Source of the DNA: Cytophagaceae bacterium
GTDB lineage: Bacteria > Bacteroidota > Bacteroidia > Cytophagales > Cytophagaceae
NCBI GenBank assembly: GCA_025454925.1
Contig: JALONM010000012.1
Span: forward strand, 1 to 59,559
Direction: 5' to 3'
Length of the DNA stretch: 59,559 nt
The position numbers were made by a program, and so were the translations under genes. Below, piece by piece: positions 16,103-24,490 of the stretch. The notes beneath the pieces are model-generated. The model saw only the letters and a list, made by a program, of their open reading frames with translations, did not search any database and was not told the origin of the DNA. Numbering within the stretch: position 1 is the first letter of the stretch; each line of letters starts with the position of its first letter.

Positions 16103-17692
16103 TTATTCGTTTAAAATCTTCACCTCAATTCTTCGAAGCTGCGCGGGATCCTGAGGCGGCGTAATAGGTGGTTTGGAAGTACCATAGCCCACTGGTTTCA
16201 GGCGCTCATAGGGAATACCCTTTCGGTGCAGCCATTCCGCGACTGCTTTTGCCTGAGCCTGGGTATTATCTGTGCCGTACGTAATTCGTAATTTGGAAAT
16301 TTCACGTCCCAGGCTATCTACTACCATTTCTAGGGTATCTTTTTCGATGCGGGTATAATCAGGCAAGGGTTCCGAACTTTTTTCATCACGGTCGGTATGA
16401 GCGGCAATTTCTACCGACATCGTTACGTTGGCCTTCAGCATCATCAGCAATCGATTTAACTCTGGCATGGCCGCAGGCGCCAGCGTATCTGAATTCTGTT
16501 TAAACGAAATCGTTCGCGCCGTAAACACCACATCGGCTTTTACCGGTTGCAATTTTAACTCGATACTTTTTTCTTCAAACCGATTGGAATTCGTAAGATC
16601 ATAGGTAAACGATTGAAAACAAAAGTTACCGGCTGCAGCTTGCACCGAAACATCGTACACTTCGCCTACAGGCAAACTTATCGTAAAGGTACCATCCATA
16701 GCTCCATAATATGTATAGGCCTTATTAGCAGAGAGCGCCGTAACGTTTACTTTCGGTGCCACGGCGGTATTCGTGGCAATGTGCTTTACCATTCCTTGCA
16801 AGAGCATTACCTTTTGCGGAGTTAAGGCATCTGGAATTTTGGTTCTGAAAATATCCCGCCCTCCGGTTTTGGCTACTGCGCCATGAAACATAATTCCTCC
16901 GCCTGCTGGAACGCTTACATAGCGTTCGTCTTCCGTTGTATTAAAAAATGTAAACGATTCCGGCTCCGACCAGGAACCATCTTCTTTCCACTGGCTGCGA
17001 TACAAATCAAATCCACCTGCGCCCCCTTCTCGTTCCGAGGCAAACAAAAGTGTTTTATGATCGCTCAGCAAACGCGCGCTGCATTCGCAACCCTTGTTAA
17101 TGGGGGCTGGCAATGCAACAGGCATTTTCCAACCATCTTTTCCTTGTCGTTCTGCCATCATAATTACTCCACAAGGAACGCCTTTGCTATTTTTTTTATC
17201 GCCCAACCTAGTAAAAAAAAGAAAGCGTCCATCAGGACTTGGATATGGATCCATTTCGGCAGACAAACTATTGATGGGTTTTGCAAGATTTTTGGGAGCC
17301 ATCCAGCTTCCCGCGGCATTTTTTTCCATGAACCAGATATCCAGATTTCCTAGCCCACCGGCACGACCTGAATGAAACCAGATCTGGTTGCCATTATTAT
17401 TTAAAACCGCTCCTCCATTGACCATAGTTTTTAACTCGCTGTTCACACCAGGCAAGGCCTCTGGCCTCGACCAGCCTCCCCCTTTTTGCACCGACCATTG
17501 CAATTGAGTTTGAGTTTCATTAAAATAAATCTGATCAAAAATCATCATTCTTCCATTGGCCGAAAGAGATGGATTAAACTCTTCGGTGGTTGCCGTACTA
17601 ATAGGTTGACCGATCGGAGTCGTCTGAGCACTCAGCCAGGCAGGAAAAGCCATATACATGGCCATTCGCAGAAAAAAAAGTTCGATTCTCAT
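16103..17692 (-). CDS. PD40 repeat / OmpA-family peptidoglycan-binding outer membrane protein with an insertion
   Basis: After a signal peptide (MYMAFPAWLSAQ) come TolB-like PD40 beta-propeller repeats (NPSLSANGRMMIFD, DPYPSPDGRFLFFTR, TLLFASEREGGAGGFDLYRS), then a carboxypeptidase-regulatory-like region. An OmpA C-terminal domain ends the protein: EIAAHTD near 427-434 and NTQAQAKAVAEWL ... VGYGTSKP ... RRIEVKI from 476. In ordinary OmpA domains these two parts are adjacent. Here about 40 residues (435-475, LPDYTRIEKDTLEMVVDSLG) are inserted between them. Such proteins tie the outer membrane to peptidoglycan, and some Bacteroidota members (PorE-like) belong to T9SS; I cannot decide that here. 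Confidence 0.8.
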   Translation of the reverse strand: MRIELFFLRMAMYMAFPAWLSAQTTPIGQPISTATTEEFNPSLSANGRMMIFDQIYFNETQTQLQWSVQKGGGWSRPEALPGVNSELKTMVNGGAVLNNNGNQIWFHSGRAGGLGNLDIWFMEKNAAGSWMAPKNLAKPINSLSAEMDPYPSPDGRFLFFTRLGDKKNSKGVPCGVIMMAERQGKDGWKMPVALPAPINKGCECSARLLSDHKTLLFASEREGGAGGFDLYRSQWKEDGSWSEPESFTFFNTTEDERYVSVPAGGGIMFHGAVAKTGGRDIFRTKIPDALTPQKVMLLQGMVKHIATNTAVAPKVNVTALSANKAYTYYGAMDGTFTISLPVGEVYDVSVQAAAGNFCFQSFTYDLTNSNRFEEKSIELKLQPVKADVVFTARTISFKQNSDTLAPAAMPELNRLLMMLKANVTMSVEIAAHTDRDEKSSEPLPDYTRIEKDTLEMVVDSLGREISKLRITYGTDNTQAQAKAVAEWLHRKGIPYERLKPVGYGTSKPPITPPQDPAQLRRIEVKILNE

Positions 17693-18075
17693 GGCAGGGA
17701 ATATGTCAAAGTAAAGAAGTTATGGAATTTAATCCTTTTTATGAATTAAACGCAGTTCTCCACAAGTAGTTTTAGGATGAAAAACCTAAAGGCAGGAATT
17801 CCTTGTACGAAAAAGGATTCCGGAACGATGCCTGTTAAGCGTATTTTTATGTGCATAAAATATCCCTGCCGGACACGCATTTCCACTTTTTTTTCGTAAT
17901 ATTCAATAATACATTCGTAGAGGAATTACTCTTAAGAAGAGTAACCTCCTGGCGCAAGCCCGCTAGCCATGCTAGCATGTTGAATGGCAGGATGTAAGGG
18001 TGGTAACATATACAGACTGCTGAACATTTTGGTCGATTTTGGAACATTGAAAGGACGTTTTTCCGTTATACTGTT
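17693..18075. other. Gene-free control region between the OmpA gene and the TPR operon
   Basis: This 383-base stretch separates divergent genes and should hold promoters for both. I see no good TTG-N20-TAnnTTTG match. It holds an imperfect inverted repeat near 17790-17835 (AGGCAGGAATTCC ... GATGCCT) and two tandem hairpins at 17926-17977. No open reading frame here looks real; the minus-strand frames at 17847-18297 have no recognisable sequence and run antisense into the TPR gene. Confidence 0.5.
17926..17977 (+). other. Two tandem hairpins upstream of the TPR-comA operon
   Basis: TTACTCTT/AAGAGTAA (17926-17944) forms an 8-bp stem with a 3-base loop. GCTAGC-CAT-GCTAGC (17962-17976) forms a second stem. 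They lie about 100-150 bases before the TPR start and could be part of a leader or a binding site. No T run follows either. Confidence 0.35.
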
Positions 18076-19473
18076 ATGGCAAAGCGATATAAGCACGACG
18101 ACGAAGGGAAGGATGCAGTCCGCCGTTTTGAGGAGCTCCTGAAAAAAGGAGAGCCTGTTTTTTTCGATGTAAGCGAATACGAGCTCATCATTGATTATTA
18201 CGTTGAAAACGGTAAATACAAAAAGGCCAATCGTGCCTGCGAAATGGCAAGTGAGCAATACCCATTCTCCACCGAAATAATGGTGCAGCGCGCCCATTTG
18301 CTTCTTCGAAAAGAAGAATTTAATCAGGCCTGGGATTTATTGGAAAAAGCGGAGCTTTTTCAACCTCACGATCCAGACATCATTTTACTTAAATCCAATA
18401 TACTCTGCCAACAAGATCAGTTCGAAGAGTCTATTGCATTCCTGGAAAAAGCGTTACCCCTGGTAGATGAAAAAGATCAGATCTATTTTGCCATGGGCAT
18501 GACCTATGAAGACTGGGGCAAGCTGGAAGAAGCCATTGAAGCTTTCAAACAAGCTATCACCATTAACATTGACAACGAAGATGCGCTGTACGAACTGGCC
18601 TATTGTCTGGATATTACAGGCATGCTGGAACAAAGCATTTCCTATTATCAGAAGTTCATCGACAACGACCCTTATTCCGACTTTGCCTGGTACAATATGG
18701 GCATTGTTTATTTCAAGCTCGGGCGTGTTGAGGATGCCGTAAAGTGCTACGAATACGCAGTTACCATCAACGACAATTTCTCCTCTGCTCACTTCAACAT
18801 GGGAAATTGTTTTATGAACCAGGGGGAGTTTGACAAGGCAATTGAGTGTTTTAATCGCACACAGGAACTGGAAGAGCCTAGCGCAGACGTTTACTGCAAC
18901 CTGGCTATTTGCTACGAAGCCCAGAAAAAAATCACGAAAGCCCTCGAATATTATCGCAAATCTGCCAAGCTGGATTCCCAATACCACGAAGCCTGGTATG
19001 GAATAGGCAAATGCATGGAAAATCAGGATAAACCGTATGAAGCCATCCATCATTTTAAAAAAGCGGTTAAACTTGACAAGGAAAACCCTGCCTATTGGCT
19101 TGCACTGGGTAATGCAGAGTATAAACTCGGCAACCTTGTTTCCTGCGTGGAAGCATACGAAGAGGCCTGTCTGTTGGATCCCATGAACATTGAGGTTTGG
19201 CAAAACTGGTCGTTTGTGTTGTACGAAAACGGTGATATCGACAAAGCCATTATATTAATTATGAGTGGTATTGAAGAAGTTCCAGACAATGCCGAGTTAT
19301 ACTACCGGGCTACCGTTTATTTGCTGAATGCCGGCAAGTATAAAGAAGCCTATAATTACCTGGAAAAAGCGCTTTCGCTGGACTATGATAAACATACTGT
19401 ACTATTTGATTTTTTTCCTAAATTGCAGGCCCAAAAAGCACTGTTAAAGATCATAGATCAGTACAAAAAATAA
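18076..19473 (+). CDS. Tetratricopeptide repeat protein
   Basis: The 465-residue protein has no signal peptide, so it should be cytoplasmic. It is built of about ten TPR units with the usual W/G/Y/A/F/A/P spacing, for example AMGMTYEDWGKLEEAIEAF, AWYNMGIVYFKLGRVEDA, AHFNMGNCFMNQGEFDKA and AWYGIGKCMENQDKPYEA. TPR domains bind proteins; no enzyme domain is attached. The gene ends 2 bases before the start of the phosphosulfolactate synthase gene, so the pair is co-transcribed and probably translationally coupled. The partner is unknown, and a direct link with the downstream enzyme is only suggested by spacing. Confidence 0.88.
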   Translation: MAKRYKHDDEGKDAVRRFEELLKKGEPVFFDVSEYELIIDYYVENGKYKKANRACEMASEQYPFSTEIMVQRAHLLLRKEEFNQAWDLLEKAELFQPHDPDIILLKSNILCQQDQFEESIAFLEKALPLVDEKDQIYFAMGMTYEDWGKLEEAIEAFKQAITINIDNEDALYELAYCLDITGMLEQSISYYQKFIDNDPYSDFAWYNMGIVYFKLGRVEDAVKCYEYAVTINDNFSSAHFNMGNCFMNQGEFDKAIECFNRTQELEEPSADVYCNLAICYEAQKKITKALEYYRKSAKLDSQYHEAWYGIGKCMENQDKPYEAIHHFKKAVKLDKENPAYWLALGNAEYKLGNLVSCVEAYEEACLLDPMNIEVWQNWSFVLYENGDIDKAIILIMSGIEEVPDNAELYYRATVYLLNAGKYKEAYNYLEKALSLDYDKHTVLFDFFPKLQAQKALLKIIDQYKK

Positions 19474-19475
19474 CG

Positions 19476-20246
19476 ATGTACAATAATTTTTCAATTTCAA
19501 AAGTTCCTTCAAGAACTTCCAAACCGCGTAGCGCTGGTTTTACCATGGTCATGGATAAAGGGTTGAGCACCCGGGATGTAGAAGACATGATAGAAGTATG
19601 CGGTGAGTATATCGATATCGTAAAACTCGGATGGGCTACCTCTTATGTTTCTCAAAACCTTTCCAAAAAACTGGAAGTATACAAAGCCAATGGCATTCCT
19701 GTATACCTCGGAGGTACACTCCTTGAGGCATTTATTATTCGAAACGCATTCGATGAGTACCTCAAAATCGTAGACAAGTACAAGCTCACCTTCGCTGAAG
19801 TTTCAGATGGATCCATTGATCTTGACCACGATGAGAAGTGCAAACTTATTTCCAGACTAAGTCAACATGTAACTGTGCTTTCAGAAGTAGGCTCTAAAGA
19901 CGTACAAAAGATCATTCCTCCTTATAAGTGGATTGAATTGATGCAGAAGGAGCTGGATGCTGGTGCATGGAAAGTAATCGGTGAAGCCCGTGAAGGTGGA
20001 AATGTTGGTCTTTTCCGTTCCAGTGGGGAGGTACGTTCTGGCCTGGTGGAAGAAATCCTTACCAAAATTCCTTCAGAGCGCATTATTTGGGAAGCTCCTC
20101 AACGCGACCAACAAGTATGGTTCATCAAATTGCTTGGAGCCAATGTAAACCTTGGCAACATTTCACCAAATGAAATCATACCACTGGAAACACTTCGTCT
20201 TGGATTAAGAAGCGACACCTTCGATTTCTTTTTAAATAAACTTTAA
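19476..20246 (+). CDS. comA: Phosphosulfolactate synthase (ComA family)
   Basis: ComA adds sulfite to phosphoenolpyruvate to make (R)-phosphosulfolactate, the first step of coenzyme M synthesis in methanogens. The 256 residues match the family TIM barrel: GFTMVMDKGLSTRDVEDMI, EYIDIVKLGWATSYV, NGIPVYLGGTLLEAF, FAEVSDGSIDL, VIGEAREGGNVG and IIWEAPQRDQQVWFI. No comB or comC partner is adjacent, so coenzyme M itself is unlikely. In Bacteroidota the product could feed sulfonate metabolism or sulfonolipid precursors; this is inference. It follows the TPR gene by 2 bases and is closed by a strong terminator. Confidence 0.88.
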   Translation: MYNNFSISKVPSRTSKPRSAGFTMVMDKGLSTRDVEDMIEVCGEYIDIVKLGWATSYVSQNLSKKLEVYKANGIPVYLGGTLLEAFIIRNAFDEYLKIVDKYKLTFAEVSDGSIDLDHDEKCKLISRLSQHVTVLSEVGSKDVQKIIPPYKWIELMQKELDAGAWKVIGEAREGGNVGLFRSSGEVRSGLVEEILTKIPSERIIWEAPQRDQQVWFIKLLGANVNLGNISPNEIIPLETLRLGLRSDTFDFFLNKL

Positions 20247-20266
20247 GAAGAATTTCATTCCACTAT

Positions 20267-20303
20267 AAAAAAAGATCTTACCATATTCGTAAGATCTTTT
20301 TTT
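20267..20303 (+). terminator. Rho-independent terminator after comA
   Basis: AAAAAAAGATCTTAC and GTAAGATCTTTTTTT form a 15-bp perfect stem around a 7-base loop, ending in a T run. It lies 20 bases after the comA stop. Because of its A and T runs it may also act on the opposite strand. Confidence 0.92.
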
Positions 20304-20453
20304 GTTCAGGTTGTTTTTATACTCTGCCCCTTCATACTGCTTAAGCATAGTGTTGGCAAGGTGTTTCGGATGGTTTCCCTTGATCAGTCTGTTTCGTTTG
20401 AAAAAATTTCTATAAAAGAAATTCCTGAATTTCCTTCATAACACGGTTCCCCT

Positions 20454-20843
20454 TTATTTATGAAAAAAGGGGAACACCGAAACAATTGATAACACTGGAA
20501 AAAAGTGCATTGGAATAGCCAATCCGGGAAAGAGTTCTGGCGATTCCTGCTCTAGTGGCAACTGAAATCCTAACACGCCCAGGATGCTTACAAAACTTAA
20601 TACTGCATACCCGGTTTGCAGCCAACCAAGCAGCGAAGTGCCTCTCCAGCGCAGAGCCAACCAATACCCCAGTGCCATTAATAAACAAGACAATACGCTT
20701 GCCGCAATCATATTCACTGGACCTAATACCTTGCTAAAATCAACATAAAAAGCAGCTGCATGCAAGTATCCATAAACGATGCAGGCGACTGAGGACAGCC
20801 CGGCGCTTATGATCCCCAACCAAAAAGCTTGCTTTAGTTTCAT
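20454..20843 (-). CDS. Small four-helix membrane protein
   Basis: The 129-residue protein has four hydrophobic segments: FWLGIISAGLSSVACIVYGY, MIAASVLSCLLMALGYWL, AVLSFVSILGVLGF and HFFPVLSIVSVFPFF. I do not recognise a named family or any catalytic residue. Its start overlaps the stop of yceI by four bases (ATGA), so it is coupled to that gene. With YceI it may deal with a small lipid or with envelope stress, but that is a guess from position only. Confidence 0.65.
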   Translation of the reverse strand: MKLKQAFWLGIISAGLSSVACIVYGYLHAAAFYVDFSKVLGPVNMIAASVLSCLLMALGYWLALRWRGTSLLGWLQTGYAVLSFVSILGVLGFQLPLEQESPELFPGLAIPMHFFPVLSIVSVFPFFHK

Positions 20844-21364
20844 TGTACAACAGGAATAGTAAGTTGAATATCCAATTCTTCCGGCGTACCACTTTTATCT
20901 ACATGATACTCGGCTGGTTTGATTTTAAATTCACCTTCAAAAACACCCCCGGTCTGGTTTCTTTTAAAGGAAAATGGAAGTTTGATTTCCTTCGTAACAT
21001 CCTTAATTGTTAGCTTTCCAGTAGCTTCAAACATATCTCCTTTTTTGATGATGGCAATAGACTCAAACGCAATGCTTGCGTATTGATCTGCGCCAAGGCC
21101 TTGTTGGGCATGTTTGTTTCTCATGCCATTACCTGTATTTACCGTGGCTGCTTCAATGCTCGCTTTGATAGAAGAAGAAGCTAAATTAGACTCATCAAAA
21201 ACAATGTCGGTTTTCAACCCTTTAAAAACCCCTTCCATTTTAGAACTGGTAAAGCGCACTGAGTAATTGTCGCCATTCACTTTCCATTGGTTTGAGGTAA
21301 CAAGTGTAAACGCTGAAGCAAACACAAGAATGGCCATTGTGACCGGATAAACAAATGTTTTCAT
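20840..21364 (-). CDS. YceI family periplasmic lipid-binding protein
   Basis: YceI proteins are lipocalin-like barrels that bind isoprenoid-type lipids. The 174 residues have a signal peptide (FVYPVTMAILVFASAFTLV) and family motifs: WKVNGDNYSVRFTSSKMEGVF, VNTGNGMRNKHAQQGLGAD, FEATGKLTIKDVTKEIKLPF and a C-terminal LDIQLTIPV. The family usually has a histidine or aspartate in NGMRN..H; NKH is present. It shares an operon with the small membrane protein downstream. A Crp/Fnr gene lies 143 bases upstream on the same strand and may control it. Confidence 0.9.
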   Translation of the reverse strand: MKTFVYPVTMAILVFASAFTLVTSNQWKVNGDNYSVRFTSSKMEGVFKGLKTDIVFDESNLASSSIKASIEAATVNTGNGMRNKHAQQGLGADQYASIAFESIAIIKKGDMFEATGKLTIKDVTKEIKLPFSFKRNQTGGVFEGEFKIKPAEYHVDKSGTPEELDIQLTIPVVQ

Positions 21365-21507
21365 AGAAATATGTAGTTAATTGTTCCTTACAAATATGCG
21401 CATAGAAAAATTCAATTCACTTGATATAGGATAAGAAAGATAACCGTGTACGATTCCTGTTGCGTATCCACATAGCCTTTAACAAATAAAGAAGAGAACC
21501 CCGTCAA

Positions 21508-22041
21508 TCATTTCGTTTTTAATAATTCCTTTCGCACTCTGCTTAAACTCTCCGGGGTTACACCCAGGTAAGAAGCCACCATTTTAAGTGGAACCCGATG
21601 ATAAAGATTAGGATAGGTATTCATGAACGAGATATAACGTTCTTCAGCGGTGTACGAGAGCAGCTGTAATACCCGATTCTGAAGAGTGTACACGCGATTT
21701 TGAAACTTTTGAATTAAGGCTTGCAATATCGATGGATCATTATCTAAAATGGAATACATTTTATCTCGAGGAATCTCTTTCACTTCTGAATCTTCAATCG
21801 CATCAATGGAAAGAGTCGCTCCAGACTTATTCTTCACAAATTCCAGATCGCTGATAATCCAATCCTCGGGGGCAAACTGATAAATGTGATCTTTCCCTTT
21901 TACATCTGTAATATAACTTCGCAAGCATCCTTTCACCACATAGAACGATTCACTGGAATTCTGGCCAGGTCGAACTAATACCTCACCTTTCGACACCTGT
22001 CGAATCGGTTGTTCCTTAAAAAACTCTTCAAACGAATTCAT
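21508..22041 (-). CDS. Crp/Fnr family transcriptional regulator (no iron-sulfur cysteines)
   Basis: Residues about 10-115 form a cyclic-nucleotide-binding-like beta roll (KGEVLVRPGQNSSESFYVVKG). The C-terminal helix-turn-helix is seen in PLKMVASYLGVTPESLSRVRKELLK. At 177 residues it is shorter than E. coli Crp, as is usual in Bacteroidota. The N-terminal cysteine cluster of FNR is absent (only C38 is visible), so it is not a classical oxygen sensor. It may regulate the adjacent yceI genes. Its own operator is not evident. Confidence 0.88.
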   Translation of the reverse strand: MNSFEEFFKEQPIRQVSKGEVLVRPGQNSSESFYVVKGCLRSYITDVKGKDHIYQFAPEDWIISDLEFVKNKSGATLSIDAIEDSEVKEIPRDKMYSILDNDPSILQALIQKFQNRVYTLQNRVLQLLSYTAEERYISFMNTYPNLYHRVPLKMVASYLGVTPESLSRVRKELLKTK

Positions 22042-22141
22042 AGAAAATCAGTACTTCCAGATCAAGGTAAAATGTCCTTTACGAAATATACTAATTTATT
22101 CAGGCTGAAAAATCTAAGTAGCTGTGTGATGAGGAACAAAT

Positions 22142-22180
22142 AAAAAAAAGGGATTCAAAACAACGTCTTGAAATCCCTTT
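22142..22180 (-). terminator. Terminator after the CAT tRNA
   Basis: On the minus strand AAAGGGATTTCAA pairs with TTGAATCCCTTT with one unpaired base in the stem, and a run of T follows. It begins a few bases after the tRNA 3' end. Confidence 0.75.
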
Positions 22181-22183
22181 CTG

Positions 22184-22257
22184 TGGGCCCACTTGGGATC
22201 GAACCAAGGACCACCTGATTATGAGTCAGGTGCTCTAACCGTCTGAGCTATAGGCCC
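22184..22257 (-). tRNA. tRNA with CAT anticodon (Met, or Ile2 after lysidine modification)
   Basis: The 74-base gene folds as a full cloverleaf. The acceptor stem is GGGCCTA/TGGGCCC with one G-T pair and discriminator A. The D arm is GCTC..GAGC, the anticodon stem CCTGA/TCAGG, the loop CTCATAA with CAT anticodon, and the T arm CTTGG-TTCGATC-CCAAG. CCA is not encoded. It is not the initiator, because the first base pair is a normal G-C and the anticodon stem lacks GGG/CCC. The acceptor stem resembles tRNA-Ile, so an AUA-reading Ile2 is a real alternative to elongator Met. Confidence 0.93.
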
Positions 22258-22432
22258 CTGTATTAACAGGCTGCAAATATAAGAAAGATTTTTTATTTCC
22301 TCAAAATATACTGACTTACTTCGTAGTACAATTTCGGGTACTCAATCCCCCTTTCAGACAGCTAAACTCATCTACAGAGGGCTATGGTACTGAATAGGGA
22401 AAATAAAACGATTCTCGTTCCGTTCGAAAAAA

Positions 22433-23782
22433 CTATATGGTTTTAGAAAACAGAGGCTTCTCCACACCCTGATGTTGCAAGTATACATCAAATGCCATGC
22501 ATATATTTCGTACAAATCTTTTCCCCAATTCCGTTACCTGGAGACCCGATGGATTGATTTCCAGTAATCCATCTTGCTGAAATGCTGCCAGCGATGGCAA
22601 CACCCAACTTTTATAATCGGCTTCTTCCAAGGCCCAGGAAGTACCAAACTGGCACATCAGACGCATGATATGTTGCCGGATGCGTACATCTTCCGGGGAA
22701 AGAAAATGCCCCCTGAACACAGGCATTTGCCGCTGATGCAGGAGCCGCAGATATTCCTCTACCGTTTTCACATTTTGGGCAAATGCTCCACTAAAATCGC
22801 TGATAGAGGAAACTCCCAATCCGATGAGGCAATTCGATCTCACCTCCGTATACCCCATAAAATTGCGATGCAAAGTTCCTTCCTGCTGCGCCAGGTATAG
22901 AGCATCGTGGGGCAAGGCAAAATGATCCATGCCGATTTCAGAATATCCGGCCATTTCCAGCAAATCTCGTCCCATAGCATACAAGGACAATCGTGTTGAT
23001 TCATCTGGCAAATCCTGCTCGGTAAACTTGCGTTGACCGGGCTTTACCCATGGCACGTGCGCATAGCCATAAAAAGCAATCCGGTCGGGTTTCAGTCGAA
23101 TTACTTCGGTAATTGTATTCCACAAACTTTCCTTGGTTTGGAGTGGCAATCCATAAATCAAATCATAATTCACGGACAAATAGCCGATTTCACGTGCCCA
23201 ATTCGTTACTGTTTCTACTTGCTCCAACGATTGCTCGCGATTGATAATCTCCTGAACCTTGGGATCAAAATCCTGAATTCCTAAACTCATCCTGCGAAAC
23301 CCCGCTTCGTACAGCACTTCCAGGTGTTCGCGGCTGGTATTGGCCGGATGTCCTTCAAAACTAAACGCTGCATTAGAAACTACTTGTACACGACTTGTAA
23401 TTTCCTCCATAAGCCATTTCAAATTAGCCGGAGAGAAAAAAGTGGGAGTACCTCCGCCCAGATGTAAGTCTTTCAACAGCAATGGCTCTCCCGACAAAGC
23501 CGTATACATATCTAACTCAAGCAGCAAGGCTTGAATATAAGGACGCTCCACCGCATGATTGATTGTTATGCGTGTATTACATCCACAATAGGTGCATAAA
23601 CGTTCGCAATAAGGAAGGTGAATATATAATGAAATTTCTTTGTCCTCACGAAACGTATGCCTCAAGTATTGAGCCCAGGCTTGTTCGGAGAAGCCCTCTG
23701 TCTTCCAACAGGGTACGGTTGGATAGCTGGTATAGCGTGGACCTTGAACATTGTATTTTTGAATCAGACGTGCGAGTTCCAT
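22433..23782 (-). CDS. hemN: Oxygen-independent coproporphyrinogen III oxidase
   Basis: HemN is a radical SAM enzyme that makes protoporphyrinogen IX without oxygen, in heme synthesis. The 449 residues show QGPRYTSYPTVPCW, the cluster motif YIHLPYCERLCTYCGCN (CxxxCxxC plus the extra HemN cysteine), HLGGGTPTFF, RMSLGIQDFDPKVQ and YDLIYGLPLQ. It is the last gene of the cbb3 operon, 3 bases after the SafE-like gene. That position fits the demand for heme when the high-affinity oxidase is made at low oxygen. Start ATG 23782 gives MELARLIQKYNVQGP, as in relatives. Confidence 0.95.
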   Translation of the reverse strand: MELARLIQKYNVQGPRYTSYPTVPCWKTEGFSEQAWAQYLRHTFREDKEISLYIHLPYCERLCTYCGCNTRITINHAVERPYIQALLLELDMYTALSGEPLLLKDLHLGGGTPTFFSPANLKWLMEEITSRVQVVSNAAFSFEGHPANTSREHLEVLYEAGFRRMSLGIQDFDPKVQEIINREQSLEQVETVTNWAREIGYLSVNYDLIYGLPLQTKESLWNTITEVIRLKPDRIAFYGYAHVPWVKPGQRKFTEQDLPDESTRLSLYAMGRDLLEMAGYSEIGMDHFALPHDALYLAQQEGTLHRNFMGYTEVRSNCLIGLGVSSISDFSGAFAQNVKTVEEYLRLLHQRQMPVFRGHFLSPEDVRIRQHIMRLMCQFGTSWALEEADYKSWVLPSLAAFQQDGLLEINPSGLQVTELGKRFVRNICMAFDVYLQHQGVEKPLFSKTI

Positions 23783-23785
23783 TTC

Positions 23786-24490
23786 TTACTGTGATTTTTG
23801 TTGAGTGGAAACATTGCTGGTACAAGGTATGCTTGTATCTACCGTGGCATCATGAACATGATGTTGAAGATCTTGAACTCCCCGAAGAATAAGGAGTACA
23901 GCGGCGATGTATGGCAATGCTTTCATTACTATCATAGGTGTTGGTCGTTGAGTACTGAAGGAATGTTGACTTAGGTATTGCCACAACATCCAGATAGGCA
24001 AGGTACCCCATCCGAAAAGAATCATAAAGAGCATTGATGCCCACCAGCTTCCGGCCCCGATAGAAGCGACAGTTGCCGCATATACTAAGCCGCAAGGTAA
24101 AATACCATTCACCATGCCTGCCAGCACACTCTTGACTATCGGAGATTGAATTTTTGATTGCCAACCCAAAAGATATCTTCTGATCGGATTGGAAAGAAAT
24201 AAAAAAAAGGAACTGGTGTTTACCAGGAGCACCAGCAAAAGCAGAATGCCTGCCAGGAGCGAAAACCAATGCTGCATGGGAAGCAGCCAATCAAGGGCTC
24301 GGCCTGCTAAGCCTGCCAGTAAGCCCAGCAAGGCATATACCCCAACACGACCCGACTGATAATAATAAAAAGTAGCTTTACGCACAGAGTTGTTGGCCAC
24401 ACGCAACCACAAAGGTCCGCACATGCCCACACAATGCAAACTTCCTCCCAGGCCCAAGGCCAATGCAGACATCAGCCAATAGAGATTCAT
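23786..24490 (-). CDS. SafE/TauE-like membrane protein of the cbb3 operon
   Basis: The 234 residues form about six membrane helices. The opening ALALGLGGSLHCVGMCGPLWL, with the motif HCxGMCGP, is typical of the DsbD-like proteins found in cbb3 oxidase operons of many bacteria. They are thought to serve copper or thiol handling during oxidase assembly, although they are often annotated as sulfite exporters. It overlaps ccoH by four bases (ATGA) and ends 3 bases before hemN. The role in oxidase biogenesis is inferred from position. Confidence 0.82.
   Translation of the reverse strand: MNLYWLMSALALGLGGSLHCVGMCGPLWLRVANNSVRKATFYYYQSGRVGVYALLGLLAGLAGRALDWLLPMQHWFSLLAGILLLLVLLVNTSSFFLFLSNPIRRYLLGWQSKIQSPIVKSVLAGMVNGILPCGLVYAATVASIGAGSWWASMLFMILFGWGTLPIWMLWQYLSQHSFSTQRPTPMIVMKALPYIAAVLLILRGVQDLQHHVHDATVDTSIPCTSNVSTQQKSQ

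Noticed and set aside
18454-19203. A 249-codon open frame antisense to the TPR gene
   Set aside because: It is a frame shadow of a repetitive gene with a strong codon pattern. It has no start signal and no recognisable domain.
19476-20246. Phosphosulfolactate synthase as archaeal contamination or recent transfer
   Set aside because: The gene is coupled to a bacterial TPR gene, has a normal bacterial terminator, and the surrounding DNA is unbroken Bacteroidota. ComA homologues also occur in this phylum.
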